Below, one piece after another: positions 16,924 through 26,340 of a stretch of DNA of 64,000 bases; the first letter of the stretch is position 1, and every line of letters starts with the position of its first letter. The DNA lies in the NCBI GenBank assembly GCA_964392365.1, contig CAYMPH010000005.1:62001-126000 (forward strand), written 5' to 3'. The notes under the pieces were generated by a model, which had not been told where the DNA came from, did no database searches, and saw nothing but the letters and a program-made list of their open reading frames with translations. The DNA is from CAYMPH01 sp964392365. Its GTDB lineage: Bacteria; Spirochaetota; UBA4802; UBA5550. The position numbers were made by a program, and so were the translations under genes.

Positions 16924-18355
16924 ATTCCTTCCATCTCCTGCTTACAAGATCTTTAATATCCTGCGACATATCTATCTCATCCGGCCATGGTCTTCCCATT
17001 CCCTCTTCTTTTGTTTTTCTGGTAGCATCTATGCCGAGCTTCCCGCCGTAATTGGCAAATGACGCTGAATGGTCAAGTGCATCCAGAGGGCCGGTTGAAA
17101 ACTGGAAATCCCTTTTGGGATCAGTGTTATTGAGAAGCTTCCAGAGAACTGTGCTCCCGTCATTAAGATCAATATCGGAATCAAAAACAATAATGCATTT
17201 GGTGGAAGCCATCTGTCCCATGCCCCAGAGAGCATTTATGACCTTAACAGCCTGACCTGAATATTTTTTTTCAATGGATACAAGAGCGCAGTTATGAAAC
17301 ACTCCTTCCATAGGCAGATTCACATCTTTTATTTCAGGAACAATAAGTTTCATTATTGGAAGAAAAATTCTCTCTGTTGCCTTTGCCATGTAGCAGTCCT
17401 CCATTGGAGGTTTACCTACAATAGTGGAAGGATAAACTGCATTTTTTCTTGCAGTGATACATGTAACGTGAAACACAGGATAAACATCAGCAGGTGAATA
17501 AAAGCCTGTATGATCTCCGAACGGGCCCTCTATTTTTTCATCGCCCGGATCAACATACCCTTCAATAATAAAATCCGATTCAGCAGGAACATATAGATCG
17601 GACATCTTTGCTTTTACAACTTCAACAGGTTTAGAATCAAGAAATCCCGCAAACATAAGCTCATTTATATCCGGAGGAAGCGGAGCTGTTGCTGAATAAA
17701 TAACTGACGGTGCTCCGCCGATTGCAATAGCCACATCCATTCTCCTGCCGAGCTTTTTATATTTTTCATAGTGCCTTGCCCCGTCTTTATTGTACTGCCA
17801 GTGCATGCCTGCAGTATCATTAGTATATTTATGCATCCTGTACATTCCGAGATTCTGGGTACCCTTTTCCGGATCCTTTGTTACAACAAGAGGAAGAGTT
17901 ATAAAAGGGCCTCCGTCGTGAGGCCAGCAGGTTTGAATAGGAAGCAGATCGAGAAGTTTTCCCTTTTCAAAAACATTATCCTGGCATGGAGCGGATGATA
18001 CTTTTTTCGGAGCAAAAGAGGCTATTTCCTTCAAAGTAAAAAGCATCTTTATTTTATCAATAATGCCTGCAGGAGGCGTTATTTTCAGTAAATTTTCAAT
18101 CCGGAGCCCGATTTCATCAAAAGAAGCGCAATTCAGGGCTTTTTCCATCCTCCTGAAGCTGCCAAAAGCATTAATTAAAAGCGGATAATCATACCCCTTT
18201 ACATTTTCAAACAAAAGTGCCGGGCCGATATTTTTGATGACCCTGTCAGTTATTTCTGTTATTTCAAGGAATGGATCGACTTCCGCTTTTATCCTTTTAA
18301 GTTCCCCTTCTTTTTCAAGACTGTCTGCAAAATCTCTCAGATTTTTATAAGGCAT
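16913..18355 (-). CDS. UbiD-family prenylated-FMN decarboxylase (menaquinone/ubiquinone type)
   Basis: This ~480-residue UbiD enzyme decarboxylates a polyprenylated aromatic acid using prenylated FMN. Conserved features are LRDFADSLEKEGELKRI at the N-terminus, PALLFENVKG, the prFMN/metal loop NLGMYRMHKY, and the catalytic Glu region IEGPFGDHTGFYSPAD followed by GKPPMED. The start at 18355 has GGAG 6 nt upstream; an ATG at 18367 overlaps that box and has no site of its own. The substrate is probably the product of the overlapping UbiA enzyme. UbiX, needed to make prenyl-FMN, is not in the window. Confidence 0.92.
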   Translation of the reverse strand: MPYKNLRDFADSLEKEGELKRIKAEVDPFLEITEITDRVIKNIGPALLFENVKGYDYPLLINAFGSFRRMEKALNCASFDEIGLRIENLLKITPPAGIIDKIKMLFTLKEIASFAPKKVSSAPCQDNVFEKGKLLDLLPIQTCWPHDGGPFITLPLVVTKDPEKGTQNLGMYRMHKYTNDTAGMHWQYNKDGARHYEKYKKLGRRMDVAIAIGGAPSVIYSATAPLPPDINELMFAGFLDSKPVEVVKAKMSDLYVPAESDFIIEGYVDPGDEKIEGPFGDHTGFYSPADVYPVFHVTCITARKNAVYPSTIVGKPPMEDCYMAKATERIFLPIMKLIVPEIKDVNLPMEGVFHNCALVSIEKKYSGQAVKVINALWGMGQMASTKCIIVFDSDIDLNDGSTVLWKLLNNTDPKRDFQFSTGPLDALDHSASFANYGGKLGIDATRKTKEEGMGRPWPDEIDMSQDIKDLVSRRWKEYGF

Positions 18356-18433
18356 CTTTTTCTCCATATATTTCAGTTGATGTTTATCCGGAAGTTATCT
18401 TTCTTTTATTGCAAGTTTTTTTCTATTTATTAC

Positions 18434-18462
18434 TTGATACAAAAATATGCCATAATTATAGA
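18434..18462 (+). promoter_or_regulatory. putative sigma-70-type promoter
   Basis: TTGATA (18434-18439), a 17-nt spacer and TATAGA (18457-18462) point toward the SbcD-like operon 250 nt downstream. A MITE-like repeat lies between this promoter and the gene. The rest of the 18368-18714 gap is AT-rich. Confidence 0.45.
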
Positions 18463-18542
18463 AGCGTACAGGCAAAAAAAAATATATAAAAAAAATTATT
18501 ATGGACAAGTATTATATTATTGATAAAAAATATCATTAATAT

Positions 18543-18690
18543 AAGGGAATCACGATAAATCATTTTATGAACATTCCCTTGGGTTCACAACATATGTAGA
18601 AATCAGTTTTTACCTCCTCTTCTGTTCTCCACCAAATTTTAGAGGGAGAAAGCGGGGATTGAAAAAACTAATTTTTAGAGGTTCCCTTAA
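18543..18690 (-). mobile_element. MITE-like repeat, copy A
   Basis: On the minus strand this 148-bp element begins AAGGGAACCTCTAAAAATTA and ends ATTTATCGTGATTCCCTTAT; the two ends are imperfect inverted repeats. It shares both ends with copies B (44187-44323) and C (56155-56268), but its middle (18610-18660) differs and contains its own CTCC.../GGAG inverted segment. It carries no gene, as expected of a non-autonomous element. Confidence 0.7.
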
Positions 18691-18714
18691 ATAAATCAAT
18701 CTCATGAAAGGCTT

Positions 18715-19833
18715 ATGAGCTCAGAAATAAAAATTCTTATAACATCCGACCTGCATCTGGGAATGCAGAATCAGGAGCTCGGCATTCCTTCACGAGTGAG
18801 ATTAAACACATTTAAAAAAATCGCAACTCTGGCTCTTGAACATGATGTTCTGTTAATTGCAGGTGATTTCATAGATGCAGACATTATTGAAGATGAGATT
18901 CTTGACCAGATAAAAACTGAATTCGACAATCTCCGCAATAGCGGTATAGAAATATTTTACACGCCCGGCGTATCTGAAATTAAAGGCCGTGATGTAAATG
19001 ACAAAATATTATCTCTTAACGCAACAGCCATTTTTGCAGAATATTCTGAAAAGCCCCAGATCTACGAGAAAAATGACAGCAAATTATACATATATGGTTC
19101 GCCGCCCTCTCAAAAAAACGATATATCTAAAATAAAAAAATTATCTGATGATGGATTCCATATAGGTCTCTTTTATGCGGATTTCGATATAGATGGAACT
19201 CCTGAAAACATCGGCATATTTAAAATTCCTAAAAATATGATCAAATCTCTTTCTCTTGATTTTTATGCACTTGGCTACAGCCATTCCTTTAAAATGTTTA
19301 AAATTCTAAGCAGAATTATCGGCGCTTATCCCGGAAGTCCTGAACCTGTATCCATTAATGAAACAGGAGACAGATATGCAATTTCTGTATCTATAATGGA
19401 TAATGAAATATTCCATATAAAACGCCTTTCTGTAAATTCCGTTAAAATAAATGAAATCATTCTAAACTGCACCGAGTACTCATCCAGCAATGAAATTATT
19501 GAAGCCATAAAACAGGATCAGTCAAAAAAAATAATTGAAATTGTAACTCTGATTGGAACAAGAGATTTTCCTCTTCAGTTGAATCAGATTAAAAATCTGG
19601 ATAAAAACTTTTTTGATCTCAGAATAAACGATAAATCATCAGCTTCAATAAAATCTTTCATCAATGAATTTATTGATGAAAACTCCATACGCGGGGAATT
19701 CTATAAAATACTTTCAGAAAGATTAAAAGAAGGCGCTCCTGAAGGTGTTGATCTTGAAAATGCAGCAGCAATAATCAATAAAATAGAAAGTAACGATAAT
19801 GAATCACTGGAGGACTGGCTTTGCGGTTTCTAA
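18715..19833 (+). CDS. SbcD/YhaO-like phosphoesterase, catalytically degenerate
   Basis: This 372-residue protein has the metallophosphoesterase fold of SbcD/Mre11-like nucleases and precedes an SbcC-like ATPase gene, as in sbcDC. Motif I SDLHLG (Asp12, His14) and motif II GDFIDAD (Asp51) are intact. The GNHD motif is PGVSE at 84-88, the later His is Tyr154 in IGLFYADF, and GHxH is GYSH (187-190). Several metal ligands are therefore lost and nuclease activity is doubtful. It may be a structural partner of the ATPase. The ATG is preceded by AAAGG, and the 3' end overlaps the next gene by 13 nt. Confidence 0.75.
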   Translation: MSSEIKILITSDLHLGMQNQELGIPSRVRLNTFKKIATLALEHDVLLIAGDFIDADIIEDEILDQIKTEFDNLRNSGIEIFYTPGVSEIKGRDVNDKILSLNATAIFAEYSEKPQIYEKNDSKLYIYGSPPSQKNDISKIKKLSDDGFHIGLFYADFDIDGTPENIGIFKIPKNMIKSLSLDFYALGYSHSFKMFKILSRIIGAYPGSPEPVSINETGDRYAISVSIMDNEIFHIKRLSVNSVKINEIILNCTEYSSSNEIIEAIKQDQSKKIIEIVTLIGTRDFPLQLNQIKNLDKNFFDLRINDKSSASIKSFINEFIDENSIRGEFYKILSERLKEGAPEGVDLENAAAIINKIESNDNESLEDWLCGF

Positions 19834-21959
19834 AACTACTCGCCATTAAACCAGGTCTTTTTGAGAATCTGAATATTGAATTCAGCCCGGGGATTAATGT
19901 TGTTTCAGGAAAAAACGGTTCCGGAAAAAGTTTTATTGCCAGAGCAATGGCAGATTCCATCTGGAGAAATTTCTGCACAAAAAATTTTATCCAGCATGAA
20001 ACATGGGATGATTTCTATACTGAAACGAGCATATTATTATCTTCCAAAACATTTAAATTTACAAGCAACAGCAATAAAAGTTTTATTATAAAATCCGTAA
20101 CGGACAACGGCAGGGAAGATGATATTTTCCAGGCTGCTGCCAGAGAAATAAATAAGGATAAAATTTTTAAACCTGAAAAATTAAATTTTTCACCGGAACT
20201 TTTTGAATTTTTCAGCCTGATTGACTGCTGCACTTACGAAAATTCCTCATTCATTCCATCTACATCTGACATGGAAAGCCAGAAAACCCTGGATTTTGAA
20301 TTTCTGAAAAAAATTCTTCTATATGATGCAAGTAATTATTACAACCTGAGCATCAATCTTAAAAAATCATTCAACAGAGAAGATAATAAATACGGAAAAC
20401 TTTCATCTGAAATAAACAAGCAGGAACTGCTTTTAAAAAATATCAGAAAAAAAATTGAAATTATAGGAATCAAAAATTCCAGAACCCAGAAACTTATCCG
20501 GGAAAAAAATCAGCTCAATGATGAAAAAACAAGTTTTACGAAATCTCTTTCAATCTTAACATCTCAGAAGGAAATACTTTTAAGCATTCTGGATAATATA
20601 GAAAAAATTGAAACACTGAATACTCATCTTGAAAAAATAAAACAGGAAGTAATAAATGAACGTGAAATAATAAAATCCGTTTCTGACATTGAAGGAGAAA
20701 TCAATTCGCTTCTGCCCCAGTTCTCAAAAATTGATGAAATTGCAATCGAAAACCTTGATAACATTCAAACCATATTTATAGAAATGCGTAATATTAATGA
20801 GAAAATTGACAACATAGAGAATGATAATAAAAACAGGGAAAAATGGATTAACAGAATTTCAATCGCAATTAATCTTTCAGCTGCTGCTGCAATCATGTCT
20901 ATACTTTATAACTCCAAACCGATTTTTTCAAATATGAAAATAATAGCTTCGGTTCTCGGTTTCTGCGCGGTATTTACTCCGGGACTTTTATTTTTTAATT
21001 ATAAAAATTCAAAAAAAGAAAAACTTCTGGAACTGAAAAAAGAAAGAAGCGCCCTTGAAGAAAAGCTTAATTCATTACTCATATCAGGCAAAATCAATAT
21101 GGACAATTTCGACCTGAATGAACTTTACGAATTGCTGCTGAAATATTTTGAAGACTATGTTGAATATACAGACAGGCTTGATGAACTTAATTCACTGAAA
21201 AACTCTCTTAAAAATAAACAGTATCTTGCTGAAATTGAAGACAGATTAAACAAGCTGAAAGCTGAAGAAGACAGCTACAAAAAAGAAATAAGCAGAAGCA
21301 TCAGGCTTCTCGACAGCATCAAAGAAAGCGATATAGAAAAAAATAAAATAATCGAGCTGATAAAAAACATTGAAAGCCAGATGGAGATGATAACAGAGCA
21401 GATATCGTTCAAAGAAAATATAACTTCAAAAGTAAATGAAGAAATGCTGTCCAATCCCGAAGATTCACGGGAGGGTACTGAACTTATCGAGGAACAGATT
21501 AAAGTCGAACATATTGTTGAAAAACTTATATCCAACAGAAATGCAATATTTTTTGTCACTGAAATTATCGATGAAGCTGTAAAAAACAGGGAAAACAAGC
21601 AGATAGAAAAGCTTGTTGATATCTCATTTGAAAAATTTCATTACCTTACAGGCAACCATTACATAACAAGAATAGACACAGATTTAATTCATGATTTGAT
21701 AACAGGAAAAGCAATAGCAGAAACCAATCCGGCAATACTCCACGCTCTATTGATGTCTATTAAATTTGCACTTACAGACTTTTTTATTGACGATAAAATT
21801 TCCCTGCCTTTAATTATTGATGATCCATTTCAATTCATGGATGAGGAGAGAACCATGAAATTACGTGACCAGATCATTGATATTTCCGACAGACGGCAGG
21901 TGATAATATTCACCCATCAGAAGGATAAAAAAGACTGGGGCCGGCATATAGAGATTTAG
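19821..21959 (+). CDS. SbcC/Rad50/YhaN-like coiled-coil ATPase with central membrane segments
   Basis: This 712-residue protein has N- and C-terminal ABC-type ATPase halves joined by long coiled coils. Walker A is GKNGSGKS (30-37) and Walker B is PLIIDDPFQFMDEE, with a switch-like IIFTHQKDKK after it. The coiled coils (about 180-340 and 400-600) flank two membrane helices (about 345-395), like Bacillus YhaN, rather than a zinc hook. No CxxC is present at the tip. The start is TTG at 19821 with GGAGGA 7 nt upstream, inside the partner gene. It probably works in DNA end or membrane-tethered DNA handling, with the degenerate SbcD-like partner. Confidence 0.8.
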   Translation: MRFLKLLAIKPGLFENLNIEFSPGINVVSGKNGSGKSFIARAMADSIWRNFCTKNFIQHETWDDFYTETSILLSSKTFKFTSNSNKSFIIKSVTDNGREDDIFQAAAREINKDKIFKPEKLNFSPELFEFFSLIDCCTYENSSFIPSTSDMESQKTLDFEFLKKILLYDASNYYNLSINLKKSFNREDNKYGKLSSEINKQELLLKNIRKKIEIIGIKNSRTQKLIREKNQLNDEKTSFTKSLSILTSQKEILLSILDNIEKIETLNTHLEKIKQEVINEREIIKSVSDIEGEINSLLPQFSKIDEIAIENLDNIQTIFIEMRNINEKIDNIENDNKNREKWINRISIAINLSAAAAIMSILYNSKPIFSNMKIIASVLGFCAVFTPGLLFFNYKNSKKEKLLELKKERSALEEKLNSLLISGKINMDNFDLNELYELLLKYFEDYVEYTDRLDELNSLKNSLKNKQYLAEIEDRLNKLKAEEDSYKKEISRSIRLLDSIKESDIEKNKIIELIKNIESQMEMITEQISFKENITSKVNEEMLSNPEDSREGTELIEEQIKVEHIVEKLISNRNAIFFVTEIIDEAVKNRENKQIEKLVDISFEKFHYLTGNHYITRIDTDLIHDLITGKAIAETNPAILHALLMSIKFALTDFFIDDKISLPLIIDDPFQFMDEERTMKLRDQIIDISDRRQVIIFTHQKDKKDWGRHIEI

Positions 21960-21960
21960 G

Positions 21961-22944
21961 ATGGACAAAAACGGTCAACTAACATTTTCAGACGACCCGC
22001 TTCTCAATTCAACAAGTGAGGCATACCAGCTGCTTGAAGAAGGTAATTTTGAGTCATCTGCAGCAAAATTCGATTCAATGATGACTCTTGATCCGGATTA
22101 CCCGGGTGTTATCGAAGGGTATAGAACTGCAAAATTCTGGAACAACAGACACAAAGAACTGATGTCCCTGGAAGACGGCAAACAGACAGCAGACTTTCTC
22201 ATGAGACAATGGGAAGTTTTTGAAAAATATTCCGCAGAAAAAAGCATAACAGGTTCAGCCGCCTATTACTCAATCATGCGTCATATATTCAACAGGGCAT
22301 CGGAACATTACAGAACTGCCTACATCGATCATCAGGATACTCCGAATGACTTTAATCTTTTATTAAATCTTGGAAGCTGTTTTCTCAGACTTGAAGATTA
22401 CAAAAAAACAATTGAAACACTTGAATTCGCACGAAATTCATATTCATCAAATGCCAAACTGCTTTTTATTCTTGCAGAAGCATACTTCCATGAAAATGAA
22501 ATACCCAAATGTCTGCTTTATTTCAAGGAAGCTTTTAATATAAATCCATCCGACCTGGATTTAACAATTATAAAATCAAAACCAATAATGCAGATAATTG
22601 AATTTATAAATGAAACTAAAATTACTTATAAAGATATAAAGGAATGGATACCGGTTTACGGTTTCCTCACTGATATATTTTATGTCAGAAAAAATCTCAG
22701 CAAGCATCAGATTGATACTCTTCAGGATGAAATATACAGCCTTGAAACAGCATTTCAGAAAATGAGCAAAGACCAGATTGAAAACTCGAATGTAAAACCG
22801 AGACTGATAAACAAATATATCTGGATGCTGGATTATTATGAATTTCAGAATTATAATTTTGAAAATATTGTTCAAATAAGAGACAGGCTTATTAATATTG
22901 ATAAAGAACTTTTCAAGGAATATTTTTCGAAGAAGAAATCGTAA
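21961..22944 (+). CDS. tetratricopeptide-repeat protein of the SbcDC-like operon
   Basis: This 327-residue protein starts 1 nt after the ATPase stop. Residues ~15-60 (AYQLLEEGNFESSAAKFD) and ~110-190 (LLNLGSCFLRLEDYKKTIETLEFA and following) match TPR helices, a protein-binding scaffold. The C-terminal ~130 residues are helical and unrecognised. There is no signal peptide. The tight spacing suggests a three-part complex with the two upstream proteins, the TPR part perhaps binding a target or the membrane ATPase. Confidence 0.75.
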   Translation: MDKNGQLTFSDDPLLNSTSEAYQLLEEGNFESSAAKFDSMMTLDPDYPGVIEGYRTAKFWNNRHKELMSLEDGKQTADFLMRQWEVFEKYSAEKSITGSAAYYSIMRHIFNRASEHYRTAYIDHQDTPNDFNLLLNLGSCFLRLEDYKKTIETLEFARNSYSSNAKLLFILAEAYFHENEIPKCLLYFKEAFNINPSDLDLTIIKSKPIMQIIEFINETKITYKDIKEWIPVYGFLTDIFYVRKNLSKHQIDTLQDEIYSLETAFQKMSKDQIENSNVKPRLINKYIWMLDYYEFQNYNFENIVQIRDRLINIDKELFKEYFSKKKS

Positions 22945-22949
22945 AGCCT

Positions 22950-23180
22950 GCAACTCCCGGAGGCGGGTGTTCAACTTGATATGTATGGTGTAGCCGAACT
23001 CTCAAGAAGGACTGCTTTTACGGAAAAGCAGCCCTCCTTGAGAATCCACCCGAAAGATCTCCTCTCGACATCCATGTCTCCGGAGACACTTCCAACATCC
23101 TGTTGGTCGCCAGCACGCTCATCCCTCGACTTCGCTCGGGAACCATTGCCGCAAGGACTAAGTGCATTCACCTGCTGCAA
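22950..23180 (-). ncRNA. candidate structured non-coding RNA
   Basis: This ~230-nt block between convergent genes is clearly richer in G+C than its neighbours. It has consecutive hairpins that fold best on the minus strand. One is a 19-bp stem with a 4-nt loop (23001-23042), fully paired on the minus strand with two G-U pairs that would be A-C mismatches on the plus strand. Others are CCAACA/TGTTGG (23092-23106), a GTCTCCGGAGAC palindrome (23075-23086), and a CCCG/CGGG stem near 22954-22973. Overlapping open frames look accidental. I cannot name a family. The remainder to 23320 is AT-rich. Confidence 0.45.
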
Positions 23181-23320
23181 AACTTATTATATTTGTTCAA
23201 AACATTTTCTAAATTCTAACAGTAAACATCAACTATTCAGCCGGTTTGGGAAGCACCGGCTGGCTTATCTTTTCTTTCCAGGAAACTACGATATCAAAGC
23301 AACTATAATTCTAAATCTGT

Positions 23321-24559
23321 TCAGCCGGCGCAATGCCTGTTATAGCAAGGAATAAACGCAAACCAAGCAGCAAGAATAAACACAAATGTCACCCAGATCG
23401 GCATTGTATAGTTTATACCCACCAGGTAGCCTCCGATCAGAGGAGAAAGAAACTGTGACACGGCCATTACAGACTGGTTAACGCCCAGAATCTTCCCCTG
23501 ACCTTTTGCATCTGCTAGACCTGAAACTACTGCAGTCAGGTTCGGCATTGTAAGCCCGTTCATCATGGGTATAAAAAGCACGACTGCGTATAACAGGTAA
23601 TAATGCGGGATCAGCAGTATAAGCGGGAATAAAAGCGCCAGAACCAGAATAGTTACACGGAGGACCTGCCCAGGATTAAATTTCTTTGCCACAGGTTTTG
23701 TGATAAAACCCTGGGTTATTATTGACCATATACCAATGTAACCGAACAGTATCCCGAACTGGGTATTGGTCACTTGAAATTTCTCAATTAGAAAATATTG
23801 GAAAAACTGTGAAAAAAAGTTGAACCCGAAACTGATCAGGAAAACGACAATGAATATCAATCTGCTTGAAGGATCTGAAAAAGCTGCAATAAAATTTCTT
23901 GGCCCTGTAAGAATATGAAATTCCCCGTTCTGCCGGTGTTTTTCATTCAGTGTTTCCTTGAACCAGAACATCAGCATAACCATATTAGCCATGGCAAGAA
24001 CCGCTGCCAGACCAAAAGGCGTTGCAAGAGTAAAGAACGGACCGTTGGTATGATCAGAAAGAACGCCCCCAAGCGCAGGACCGAGTGCAAGGCTTGCACC
24101 GAACATGGCTCCAAGTATCCCGAAATTACGTGCACGGTTTTCAGGCTCTGATATATCCGACATGGAAGATTGCGCTACTGCAAAACTGCCTGCAAAACTG
24201 CCGGTTATAATACGCCCGGCTAATACGACCCATATATTTAAAAAAATAATTCCGGATGCAAGAACTGCATTTCCGATCAAATTACCTGCGGCAGAAATAA
24301 TCAAAACCGGCTTGCGCCCGATCCTGTCAGACAATATTCCGAGGATCGGTGCTGTAAAAAACTGAACCAGAGGGTAAAGACCTATGATTAAGCCTAATAT
24401 CATTCCCCGCATTTCCCTGGTGGTTTCCGGAGGAAGTATGCCTCCATTGATGCCGAGAAGAGGAACAAAAACAGGGAATGCCAGTGTCAGACCGAAAAAA
24501 CTGAGGAAAACTGTAAATGCTATTATTAATCTTTCACTTGTGTTTTGTTTCTCTTCCAT
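23321..24559 (-). CDS. MFS drug-efflux-type transporter (DHA1/TetA-like)
   Basis: This 412-residue protein has twelve predicted membrane helices. The signature loop between helices 2 and 3, GILSDRIGRKPVLI, and the helix-5 motif GPALGGVLSD are typical of DHA1 proton-coupled drug exporters such as TetA. A long cytoplasmic loop lies between helices 6 and 7. The substrate cannot be told from sequence. The ATG has an AAGGG box about 12 nt upstream. A short leader frame with a strong ribosome site lies ~110 nt upstream and may control it. Confidence 0.85.
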   Translation of the reverse strand: MEEKQNTSERLIIAFTVFLSFFGLTLAFPVFVPLLGINGGILPPETTREMRGMILGLIIGLYPLVQFFTAPILGILSDRIGRKPVLIISAAGNLIGNAVLASGIIFLNIWVVLAGRIITGSFAGSFAVAQSSMSDISEPENRARNFGILGAMFGASLALGPALGGVLSDHTNGPFFTLATPFGLAAVLAMANMVMLMFWFKETLNEKHRQNGEFHILTGPRNFIAAFSDPSSRLIFIVVFLISFGFNFFSQFFQYFLIEKFQVTNTQFGILFGYIGIWSIITQGFITKPVAKKFNPGQVLRVTILVLALLFPLILLIPHYYLLYAVVLFIPMMNGLTMPNLTAVVSGLADAKGQGKILGVNQSVMAVSQFLSPLIGGYLVGINYTMPIWVTFVFILAAWFAFIPCYNRHCAG

Positions 24560-24670
24560 AAATTTTTAACCCTTTTAAGAGATATCACTTAACGTCATAA
24601 CGTATGCTTCATTTTCACTAATCATGCGATCAAATAAGGACGTATGAGTCAGATGATGTTGAATATGAAA

Positions 24671-24709
24671 TTAATTCAATCTATTATTTTCTGTTTGAAT
24701 CAGTAACAT
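24671..24709 (-). CDS. possible 12-residue leader peptide upstream of the MFS exporter
   Basis: An AGGAGG box (24715-24720) lies 5 nt before an ATG that opens a 12-codon frame, MLLIQTENNRLN, ending in TAA. The same frame stays open for another 31 codons after that stop. It may be a regulatory leader, as upstream of some antibiotic-export genes, or the broken start of a small gene. The strong ribosome site is the only solid evidence. The rest of the 24560-24933 gap shows nothing recognisable. Confidence 0.3.
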   Translation of the reverse strand: MLLIQTENNRLN

Positions 24710-24933
24710 AGATTCCTCCTTTGAATTAGTACCTGATCATATAAAATCTTAATAGTTTTTAGCTTTATGCCGATACTTTTTCCCCGAAATTAATATTAAA
24801 GTTCTATATTCATTCTTTATTAAATATAATAAAAAAAGTTTACTTCTTCAGATATATAATATACGATGACAAACGATTTAATTGTAAAAAATATATAGAA
24901 TTGAACTGTAGATTCAATACCAGGATTTCAATA

Positions 24934-25920
24934 ATGAAAAAAATTTCACAGAAAAGAATTACAGTCACAGGAGCATTCGGCAATATAGGAAAATTTACTA
25001 TCAGGGAACTTCTTTTGCGGGGATATGCAGTACGCGCTTTCGATCTTAATAATAAAAAAAATAAAAAAACTGCATCGGAGTTCGGCAATAAAATTGAAAT
25101 CATCTGGGGCGATATTTCCAATTCGGATGATGTTGCCAGAGCGATTAATGGAGCTGATTATGTTGTTCATCTTGCCTTTATTCTGCCTACATTGAGTGAA
25201 ACAAATCCTGCTCTTGCGGAATCTGTAAACATTGACGGAACAAATAATGTTTTAAAAGCCATAAAATTACAGAAAAATAAACCGGGAATTCTTCTTGCTT
25301 CCTCCTTTGCTGTCTATGGAGATACACGGAAGGTAAAAGGTCTTGTAACACTCAAAACGCCGGTTAACCCTTCAAACAATTATACGCGCCATAAAATTTA
25401 TATCGAATCATCAATAAAAAAATCAGGTCTGCCGTGGATTATATTCCGGTTCGGGGCTGTATTAAGCAAAGAAACAATTCTCAAAGGAAAATTCGATTCT
25501 CTTATCTTCGAACAGCCGCCTGACGCCCGCCAGGAGTTTATTCATACTGCTGATGCTGCCCTTGCAGTAGCCAATGCTCTTGAAACAAAAAAAGCATGGA
25601 AGAAAATTCATCTTATCAGCGGAGGAAGCCAGTGCCGGCTCGAATACCGCGATCTGATAAACAGGTCACTTGAGGCTATGGGCATAGGATCTCTGCCTGA
25701 TACAGTATTCAGCCCGGTTCCGCTGCAGGGCGGCGCCTGGATGGATACAACAGAATCTCAAAAGCTGCTGAAATATCAGAGATGCACCTACGATCAGCAC
25801 TGCACTGAGATAATCGAAGCTATAGGACTTCGCAGGAATTTCATGCAGATACTAAGCCCGGCTATAAGATGGTATCTGAAACGCATGTCTCCATTTTACA
25901 ACAAGAGGTTAAATAAATGA
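24934..25920 (+). CDS. NAD(P)-dependent epimerase/dehydratase (extended SDR)
   Basis: This ~328-residue Rossmann-fold protein has the nucleotide-binding loop TGAFGNIG, the VHLAF segment, and an active-site Tyr-Lys in NYTRHKIYIE. It resembles sugar-nucleotide or 3-beta-hydroxysteroid-type SDRs; the substrate is unknown. The ATG at 24934 is preferred because the Rossmann fold starts just after it and AGGA precedes it; a TTG at 24901 would add 11 residues. The stop overlaps the next gene by 4 nt (ATGA). Confidence 0.8.
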   Translation: MKKISQKRITVTGAFGNIGKFTIRELLLRGYAVRAFDLNNKKNKKTASEFGNKIEIIWGDISNSDDVARAINGADYVVHLAFILPTLSETNPALAESVNIDGTNNVLKAIKLQKNKPGILLASSFAVYGDTRKVKGLVTLKTPVNPSNNYTRHKIYIESSIKKSGLPWIIFRFGAVLSKETILKGKFDSLIFEQPPDARQEFIHTADAALAVANALETKKAWKKIHLISGGSQCRLEYRDLINRSLEAMGIGSLPDTVFSPVPLQGGAWMDTTESQKLLKYQRCTYDQHCTEIIEAIGLRRNFMQILSPAIRWYLKRMSPFYNKRLNK

Positions 25921-26339
25921 CAGAAACCCTGAAGAAAAAAATAACCGGCATGCGCCGGTACTACGCTGTATCGAGCGTAACTTCATTAATACTCGGGCTC
26001 TGGACTCTAATCGCTCCTGAAACTTTCTGGGGAGTTATAGGCATCAGCAGCTCTGACCCCATAGTTCAGGCAATATACGGAGGAGCAATCTGCGGTGAAG
26101 GAATCATATGCACACTCGGTTTTTTCAAGCCTCTGAGATACATTGTTATTTTTCAGTACATGATTGCTTATAAAACTGTTGTCTGTCTTGGTCTGATACC
26201 AAGGCTCATCCTAATGAATAATCCGCCTGTTGCAGCATGGTTCATCGCTGCAGCATGGGCTATTGCGGGAATCCAGTCAGCAATGAGCTACCCGTTTGGA
26301 ATGTGGAGCGAAGTCCTTGAAGCAATGAAAGATGAATAA
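25917..26339 (+). CDS. small four-helix membrane protein
   Basis: This 140-residue protein has about four membrane helices and no charged catalytic motif. It overlaps the SDR gene by 4 nt, so the two are translated together. Motifs such as GGAICGEGIICTLGFF and WFIAAAWAIAGIQSAMSYPFG resemble small uncharacterised integral membrane proteins of the DoxX-like shape, but I cannot assign a family. It ends one base before the convergent EthD-type gene. Confidence 0.6.
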   Translation: MTETLKKKITGMRRYYAVSSVTSLILGLWTLIAPETFWGVIGISSSDPIVQAIYGGAICGEGIICTLGFFKPLRYIVIFQYMIAYKTVVCLGLIPRLILMNNPPVAAWFIAAAWAIAGIQSAMSYPFGMWSEVLEAMKDE

Positions 26340-26340
26340 C

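Noticed and set aside
22981..23355. 124-codon open frame as a gene
   Set aside because: It runs across the hairpin block opposite to the likely RNA strand and into the end of the MFS gene; the protein reads as structured-RNA translation.
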